64,000 bases of DNA from Zanthoxylum bungeanum. Its lineage: Eukaryota; Streptophyta; Magnoliopsida; Sapindales; Rutaceae. Positions 57,601-64,000 of the stretch are shown here, in pieces; within the stretch, counting starts at the first letter, position 1; each line of letters begins with the position of its first letter. The notes beneath the pieces are model-generated. The model was not told the origin of the DNA, did not search any database, and worked only from the letters and a program-made list of their open reading frames with translations. The position numbers were made by a program, and so were the translations under genes. The stretch covers positions 23,802-87,801 of the forward strand of contig SKCR01041591.1 in assembly GCA_019454045.1 (NCBI GenBank), given 5' to 3'.

Positions 57601-58034
57601 AGCTAGAACTTGAAAATAGAATATCTAATATACCATCTATCTCAAGTACTTGTGATTGCGAATGTATTATGAATGAAAATATTTCATTAAATAAAAAGAT
57701 CATACATTTGTAAAATATTGTAGCAAAATTCACTTTGGGAGAGAGAAACTTCAATATGTTATTTGGATCTAAAAAATGTGCTTATAAAAGAGAAGGATTA
57801 TGATATAGGCCTTACATCAAGAGAAATTTTTTAAAGAACTATTTTGTAAGGGCATCCAATTCTCATGCAAATGCTGCTATTAATGTAAATATCACATGTC
57901 ATGCATGCAATAAGAAATGACACAAAATATTTGAGTGCTTGAACAAAAATGAAAAAGTAAATGCATGGATTCCTCAAGAAATCAAAATTAACCCCCATGG
58001 ACCCAAGAAAGGTTGGGTACCAAAATGCACTTAA
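54656..58034 (+). pseudogene. SIRE-like copia gag with fourfold internal duplication
   Basis: Begins MASTCNSSNLAEGFSTTRPP with YTEIDDNYWKMRMLNHI, the copia gag entry. A core frame at 54879-55229 has KKIIRSFPKEYRSYTSSIKE and DDLVGKLLEYEIE, then a zinc knuckle CYKCEKSGHIATDC (CX2CX4HX4C) with a coiled-coil segment (LRSEKLELENRISNI). These last two are repeated four times (55205-57747). The end is INPHGPKKGWVPKCT at 58034, a typical SIRE-type gag end. Gag coats element RNA. Several stops and frameshifts between units mean no full protein. Confidence 0.82.
55205..57747 (+). repeat. Four tandem copies of a ~637-bp gag segment
   Basis: Units 55205-55840, 55841-56477, 56478-57115 and 57116-57747. 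The marker GTCATATAGC recurs at 55321, 55957, 56594 and 57232. Each unit carries one zinc knuckle and one acidic/coiled-coil stretch. Units are very similar by eye. Unit lengths of 636, 637 and 638 are not all multiples of three, so the frame is lost between copies. Confidence 0.93.
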
Positions 58035-58570
58035 ATAATTTTGTAGGGCGATATTTGAGGATGATCTTAATGAGAAATGCGAAACAATCCCAAAGAAATG
58101 AGGAAAGAGCTCAAAATGAGAAAGAATGATCAACTCCTCAAAATGAATGAATTAGTGGATCCAACGGTAAAAGGTAAACCCGATACTTACGGAAACATTG
58201 GTACCGTTTCCTCCAACTTGAAGAAGTATGCATATTTTAATTGGTATAAAAGTTTGAAGCATACTGGTGATTAGACAAATTGTATTTACAATTGATTTTC
58301 ATTTGGTTTCATCCAAATGCCCAAATCGTATAATTAATCTCATTTAGTATCAATTGGTGTCACATAAGACTTATTGAGTTATATGACATATATGTGAATC
58401 ATTTGATCAATTAGCATGAATAATGACTTGCCACTGAGTTCAATTAGTTGAAAATGAAATGCATGGATATTTACTTCAATCGGTTAAAATTTTGATGAAC
58501 TATGCATGATTTTTATATTTTATGACAAATAGAGAGAAATCATTAAAAATGTTAAATGTGCATGAAAACG
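58035..58570 (+). other. Non-coding region after SIRE-like gag
   Basis: The position expected for pol start holds only fragments without recognisable protease or integrase motifs. Confidence 0.5.
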
Positions 58571-59146
58571 AAATTTCATATATTTATGTACGTATTAATT
58601 GGTATCTCATTAGAACCTATTTTTTGCTTCTCCACTTTTTGATAATGTCAAAGAGGGAGAAATAATTAGAAATGAAGTTAAACCTTGTATTACCTCACCC
58701 TTGTACTAAGGGGAGCAAATTTGTTTTAATGTGTTTGTCCAAATTTTGTAGCACTATATTGAAGACACACATTGAGGGGGAGCAAAATCGTCAACAATTT
58801 GGACTCTCAAAGCTTCACAAGTTTTAAAGGTTGCCATCATCAAAAAGGAGGATGACAAAGAAATTTCATATATTTATGTACATATTAATTGGTATCTCAT
58901 TAGAACCTATTTTTTTGCTTCTCCACCTTTTGATAATGTCAAAGGGAGAGAAATAATTAGAAATGAGGTTAAACCTTGTATTACCTCACCCTTGTAATAA
59001 GGGGAGAAAATTTGTTTTAATGTATTTGTCCAAGTTTTGTAGCACTATATTGAAGACACACATTGAGGGGGAGCAAAATCGTCAACAATTTGGACTCTCA
59101 AAGCTTCACAAGTTTTAAGGGTTGCCATCATCAAAAAGAAGGAGAT
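58571..59146 (+). repeat. Two-copy 290-bp tandem duplication including the polypurine tract
   Basis: Copy 1 is 58571-58860 and copy 2 is 58861-59146, both starting AAATTTCATATATTTATGTA and ending in CATCAAAAAG-type purine runs. Only the second abuts the LTR. Confidence 0.85.
59133..59146 (+). other. Polypurine tract of the SIRE-like element
   Basis: AAAAAGAAGGAGAT directly before the 3' LTR start TGTTGACG. Confidence 0.8.
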
Positions 59147-60633
59147 TGTTGACGACACAATCGCGTGATGGATTTTGATGACGTCAACACTTGAAGTCTT
59201 TGACGCACATTAGCAGACATTACAAAAAGATGTCGAAGCATGTTGGTAGTGAAGAGCGTGAATGTGAAGACTAGCGGAAAAATGAAGACAATCTTGCTTA
59301 GTCTTAGCTTAGAGCTTTAAAATGTAATCTGAATTGATTATCTAAGTATCTAAGCTCATAGGACACATGCACCTTCATATAGATACATTAGGATCATGTG
59401 TAAAATATTTTAAACCTTAAAATCCTGTATTTTGTGCTGTGACCGGCATACCGGTAACATACCGTTGACCATACCGGTCTAATGCTCTGTTTTGCAATCT
59501 CTCTGAAACCAGCACACTTCATACCAGTTACATACCGGAGACCATACCGGTCCACCTCTGTTTTACATAGCCACTGGAACCGGCACAACACATACCGGTC
59601 TACCATACTGGTCATACTGTGGATTGCATACCTACTGAAACCGCCATGGACCATACCAGTCCATATACCGGTGTCCATACCGGTGAGCCTATTATTATGC
59701 AAGCTCACTGGAACTGGTGATGACCATACTAGTCCCCATACCGGTGACCATATCGGTGACCATACAGGTATATTCAAACAGTAATATAACATTGAGAGCT
59801 GTTACTATGCCAGACCGATATATCGGTGTCTGGAGACCGGCATACAGGTCTTAGATAGGGGAAGTGGAGGTTGCTTTTCATTTTATTATAAATAGAGCAT
59901 CAATTCATTTTTGCAATGTTAGAGAACCTTCATACATCTTATACTAAGGCAAAAATATAGAGTTTCATTAATCTCCATAATCATACACTATCATACATCA
60001 AGCTCACACACTACACCTTCTTAATATTTAGTAGTGAGCTTATAACACTTGGGTAAACAACTCACACTTAGAATCTTCATTATCTTTGTGAATACCCAAA
60101 TGTGTTTATAAATCTTTTTATTCAAACACTTGTGATAGGTTTGTGAGTGAGCCTCTCTCTAAAACTCATATTGTAAAGGTTGTCGAGTGAGCCAACAAAC
60201 AAAACTCGTACTTGAGGTTTTTGAGTGAGCCTTTATCTAAAACTCAAAGTGTAAAAGTTTGGAGTGAACCTAGTGTGTAAAACTCTTGGTTGCGGGTGAG
60301 CCACGAAAACTCGGTTGATAGATGAAATCTTCAAGCGCGGCTTGGGGGAGTGGACGTAGACATAGTTGGTCGAACCACTATAAATTACGATGTCATTTTC
60401 TCTAACCATTAACTATTTACTTATTGTAAGATTTCATTTATTTGTATGTTTATTGTGTAGAAACTTGCATATATGTTATATATCGAAATAGAGAAAATCA
60501 ACCTAAGGCTTAATCGGTAAAAAATAGATAAAATCGGTAAAGATTTTATTTTTTGCATTATTAGACAATAACCCAATTCACCCCTATTGGGAATATAGAG
60601 ATTGATTGTTGTATTGCTTGTAGGTAATTTCAA
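59147..60633 (+). repeat. 3' LTR of the SIRE-like element
   Basis: 1487 bp, partner of 53132-54599, with the same ACCGGT cluster (59440-59850). The pair has clearly diverged, so the element is older than the Athila-like and Ogre-like layers. Confidence 0.92.
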
Positions 60634-60638
60634 CAAGA

Positions 60639-62040
60639 ACTCTAGAATGATAACTTGTTGTTCCTTAAATATATTAAGCTATAATAACACATATTAAACT
60701 CAAAAGATCACTATGTATGCATTCATTCCAACAAGCTTTTAACAAAGAAAACTCTTATTCAAGAGAAGGAAAAACAAACAATACATCATATGTATTCAAA
60801 TAAAGTAATGTGAAATAATTTCTTAATGGGCAAGAAAGAGAAATTTTTGTTTCAAAAATTCAAAACAAAATATATATTCCCACTAACTCCAAACTAATAT
60901 CACATGTACCTATTAAAATAAAACACACGTCATAAGAATATGACATATACTTATGTATAATTGATTAATTAACCTTTTAACTAATCAATTCAATTAATTT
61001 AAACGTATCATATATTTCTACATGTACACTAAATGATAAAAATATATCCATGGATTACATGTGTCAAAAATTCATTTGATAATTAATTAATGTGCATCTA
61101 ACAAAATTATGTATCTGATACATATACACATTAATTTAGGAAATTACCGAAAACCCAAGCATGTGTAATTTTTGTTTAACCGTTAAACGATTTACGAATA
61201 ATCAATATTATTCATAATAAGTTGCCCTAGTGCTCTATGAGTTTATTTCATTATGTGAGACTCTCTAAGTTCATACATATCCATCACACAGTCCAATTCC
61301 GTGTCCAAAATTCACCCACTTGTAAATTATGACGATCACGAATATTCTCGCTGAACTATACAAGTCGAGATATTCACATATGTATAATTATTTTTTCATA
61401 GGCATCCGGATAAATACCAAAGACATAGATATAATCGTCAAATCTCATAGGGTATAATCTCGTCGACGTATAGATTTGTGATTTCTCAATAACACTCATA
61501 ACTCACTTCCGAGTGTACCACGATCATGGATTTGATAAATCGTAATCTTATGAAGTGGACATATAAATCCTGCACATAGGACTGACAGATCCTCTCTGGA
61601 TACTTCACCGGATATCTTGAGCATCAGTTTATATATCCACCGTGATATCTCAAATCCAAAGACCACTATGCTACTCAAATCGAAACCTATTGAAGTTGGC
61701 GTACCATCTATTAGGAATTTCCAGTGAGTCGTTAAATGTTCATCTGTTATGAACACATACACATCTATATGAGTCTCCATAGACTGGTGGTTCATTGAGA
61801 TAAACCACCAGAATCCAATATTCTGATATACGACATGTATCGGTCTTCCGGTTTTACTTACTGACCAAAAGTATAAATCTTGACTAGGAACAATTTAAGA
61901 ATGATACTGTTATAATATTTTTCAATGTCAGTTGTGATGTTTTTGCAACTACATTATAACTAAATCATTATAAGGTCTTTTACGCATTTACCATCTAAAA
62001 GAAAGTATATCGAATAAACTGTAAATTTTATTCATAACAA

Positions 62041-62087
<47 letters not shown>

Positions 62088-62941
62088 CAAGGAAGATACA
62101 TGAGAAATTGACACGCCGAACATCAACCATAACGGTCTATTTACCTACATATTGCAATGAGAAATTCTGCCAGCCAATACCTTATCAGTTAGTTATTTTA
62201 CTTATCAAAATAAAGTTTCATACAATTTCAAGTGAAATTAATTTCTTTTAACTCCGCTAAAAGAACTGCGATTTTTCGTAATAAGGATTAGTCTATTGAT
62301 ATTAGTGAAATGGTAAAGGTAATTATCTATTACAAGTACTAAAAGGGTTATTGGAGGCTTTTTTTTTTTTTTTCAATAAAAAAACGTCATTTATGTAAAA
62401 AAAATATATTTATTATCAAAAAAAAAAAAATAGAATCCAAAACTTATTATGATGCCTCTCGAGTTCGCTTTCGCTAGCACTGTTGGATTTGACTTGAATG
62501 GTCTTGTAATTTTTGTAATTTCAGCTAAGCCCCCAGATGATGTCCTTTTAAAAAAAAAAAAAAAATTAGAAATGTGTCACGAATATTAATTTTTATTTTT
62601 ATTTTATTTTTATCATTAATTGTTATAAGTTTATTATTATACACATAACAATGTTAGGTAGATCGGTATTATCAGTTTAATGGTTATCAGTAGTTATTGT
62701 TCTAATTCTGTAAACTCTATTTATCAAAATAATGAATGAATAAAATACACCAAAGAACATTATAACAACTTTATAATTGTTTTGAGAGATAGTTGATCTG
62801 TCCAAATTATACTAATATTTTGGAGGTCTAAATACTCTTAAATAAATCATAAATCTGTTTACCTTAATTTTTTATTATCATTATTATCGATATTCGTGTC
62901 CTTCACATCTTCAACCTGAAAATGTCGGCTGGAAGTGAAGT
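60639..62941. other. AT-rich intergenic DNA with an unassigned repeat-like stretch
   Basis: No gene recognised. The part at about 61200-61880 is less AT-rich and has an open minus frame of 99 codons without family resemblance; it may be the remains of a retroelement. An (AT)n run lies within the region. Confidence 0.45.
62046..62086. repeat. (AT)n microsatellite
   Basis: About twenty uninterrupted AT dinucleotides. Confidence 0.95.
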
Positions 62942-62953
62942 AACATGGGAATT

Positions 62954-63141
62954 TTTTTTTATTATTATTTTTTGAAATCGTTAAAAATATTATCGTTAAA
63001 TTATCTTTTCTGATCTTAAACGGAATAGATAAAATCTCCGTTTGTCTTAAATTCTTATAAAAAATATATTTTTTAGATTCGAATCGAGAATTCAAGATAA
63101 AATCTTGAATCCTATACTACTAAGTCAAATATCTTAAGGAC
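62954..63141 (-). mobile_element. tRNA-derived SINE copy
   Basis: Same family as 4605-6692, with minus-strand GATTCGAATCT B-box region, the GACAAACGGAGATTTTATC body and an A tail (T run at its left). Flanked by AACATGGGAATT (62942-62953) and AACATGAGAATT (63142-63153), a 12-bp duplication with one change. Confidence 0.78.
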
Positions 63142-63153
63142 AACATGAGAATT

Positions 63154-63750
63154 ATGATAATACTGATGACACAATTATTCATCATATATAGCTAGCCTAC
63201 TGAAATTCTGAAAAAAATGTATGAATTGGGTAAACAAATTTGGAAAGAGAGAGATTTCAAGAAAAAGAAGCTGATGAAAAGCAATTAATTAAAGAGTTTG
63301 CAAATGAACGTCTTATTTATTATTCAAAGCATGTGGGTAGTTTTCTGAATTCAATCACATTTATTTTTTCAATGACCTCATCTTGGTCATGGAGCAGCTG
63401 TTTTTATGATATTCAAATGGGTCATTGCCTTGAGTTTTTATTGATTAGCAACACAAGTTTAGATTTTACTCGGGGATCTGTTTGTTTGAATGATGCTAAA
63501 AATTTCCTAAAAATTGTCTAATTTTTTTTTGTACTAAATAATGTGATATGCATATTAATAGGAAGGAAAAAAAGATTTCACATGGATAGGGATGGTTTGT
63601 TTTGTTTCAGTGCTTGTTGCTGAGTCCTTTTTTTCTTAAAACAAAAAATAAAAGTGATGTGATAGTCATCTTGTAAAATTATGAAAACTTTTTATCTCAA
63701 GATTTGCTTTAATGTATGGTTAAATTTCTAATATTTTGAATAGAGTACTA
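63154..63750. other. Intergenic DNA between two SINEs
   Basis: An open plus frame at 63240-63521 starts MERERFQEKEADEKQLIKEF but soon loses protein-like character; not called as a gene. Confidence 0.45.
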
Positions 63751-63754
63751 CTAT

Positions 63755-63910
63755 TTTTTTTTTTTTTTGGAATCGTTAAAAATCATGCCGCCTAAACACC
63801 ATTTCCTGACTTAAGCGGAGCAGGTAAAATCTCCGACTGTCTCATGCTCTTATAAGAAACATACTTCTTAAATTCAAACCCAGAAATTTAAGATAAGATC
63901 CTGAATTCTG
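63755..63910 (-). mobile_element. tRNA-derived SINE copy, 5' truncated
   Basis: Same family; the minus strand reads GGGTTTGAATTTAAGAAGTA, GAGACAGTCGGAGATTTTAC and ends in an A tail. The tRNA-like head is missing. Flanks share ACTACT only, so the target duplication is weak. Confidence 0.68.
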
Positions 63911-64000
63911 CCACTACTTTTTCCAAAAGAGCAAGGCCAGAAAATAAAACTACATATACTATTTGCAATAATGATATGCTGCTTTACTGTTTGTACATAT

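Larger units (their letters stand above)
53132..60633 (+). mobile_element. SIRE-like Ty1/copia element, gag only
   Basis: LTRs at 53132-54599 and 59147-60633 (TGTTRRCGACACAATCGCGT...GGTAATTTCA) with a perfect target duplication ACAAG at 53127-53131 and 60634-60638. A tRNA-Met-type primer site TTGGTATCAC follows the 5' LTR and a polypurine tract AAAAAGAAGGAGAT precedes the 3' LTR. Gag is present but broken; no protease, integrase or RT was found. The gag knuckle segment is amplified fourfold and the region before the 3' LTR is duplicated. Confidence 0.92.

Noticed and set aside
55958..57754. Minus-strand frames of 65-94 codons repeated along the SIRE-like gag
   Set aside because: They are antisense shadows of the amplified gag segment, repeated only because the segment is.
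61496..61795. Minus-strand frame of 99 codons
   Set aside because: No recognised family, no splice context, and the surrounding DNA looks like decayed repeat.
63240..63521. Plus-strand frame starting MERERFQEKEADEKQ
   Set aside because: The charged start is followed by low-complexity hydrophobic sequence; no support from family or context.

Overview
This window is nuclear DNA of a flowering plant, almost certainly a eudicot. The evidence is GT-AG introns with T-rich acceptors, two typical plant housekeeping and cell-wall genes, and a dense load of plant-type LTR retrotransposons, SINEs, MITEs and a CACTA element. No bacterial, organellar or rRNA/tRNA genes were seen.

Layout. 1-3820 is the 3' end of a Tat-like Ty3/gypsy element that runs off the left edge and carries an antisense, intron-containing extra gene. 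4605-6692 is a tRNA-derived SINE split by a solo LTR of an Athila-like family. 7391-17080 is an apparently intact 14-exon gene (+) for SCYL2, a clathrin-associated pseudokinase. It is convergent with 18371-21266 (-), an apparently intact five-exon secreted endo-beta-mannanase (GH5), which has a Mutator-like MITE and a SINE in intron 1 and a second SINE upstream.

23761-45098 is a three-level nest. A Ty1/copia element (minus strand, target duplication TGATG) contains a large Ogre/Tat-type element (plus strand, gag only). That element contains an Athila-like element (minus strand, target duplication GAGGC). A deletion has fused the copia RT region to the Ogre-like 5' LTR. 45519-46827 is a non-autonomous CACTA-like transposon. 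47792-52434 is a second gag-only Ty3/gypsy (Tat-like) element with a 42-44-bp tandem array before its 3' LTR. 53132-60633 is a gag-only SIRE-like Ty1/copia element (target duplication ACAAG) whose gag zinc-knuckle segment is amplified four times. 60634-64000 is AT-rich, with two more SINEs and an (AT)n microsatellite.

Two apparently functional host genes therefore sit in an 18-kb island inside repeat-rich DNA. Several retroelements of different lineages keep LTRs, primer site, polypurine tract and gag but lack pol, so they would depend on partners in trans. The most unexpected signal is sequence sharing between lineages. A block of about 345 bp occurs in sense orientation in the Ogre-like leader and inside the Athila-like element, with a shorter divergent version in the copia leader. 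A TTCGAACG hairpin unit is shared, again in sense orientation, by the Ogre-like LTR and the copia leader. All coordinates and splice junctions were read by eye; no database search was run.
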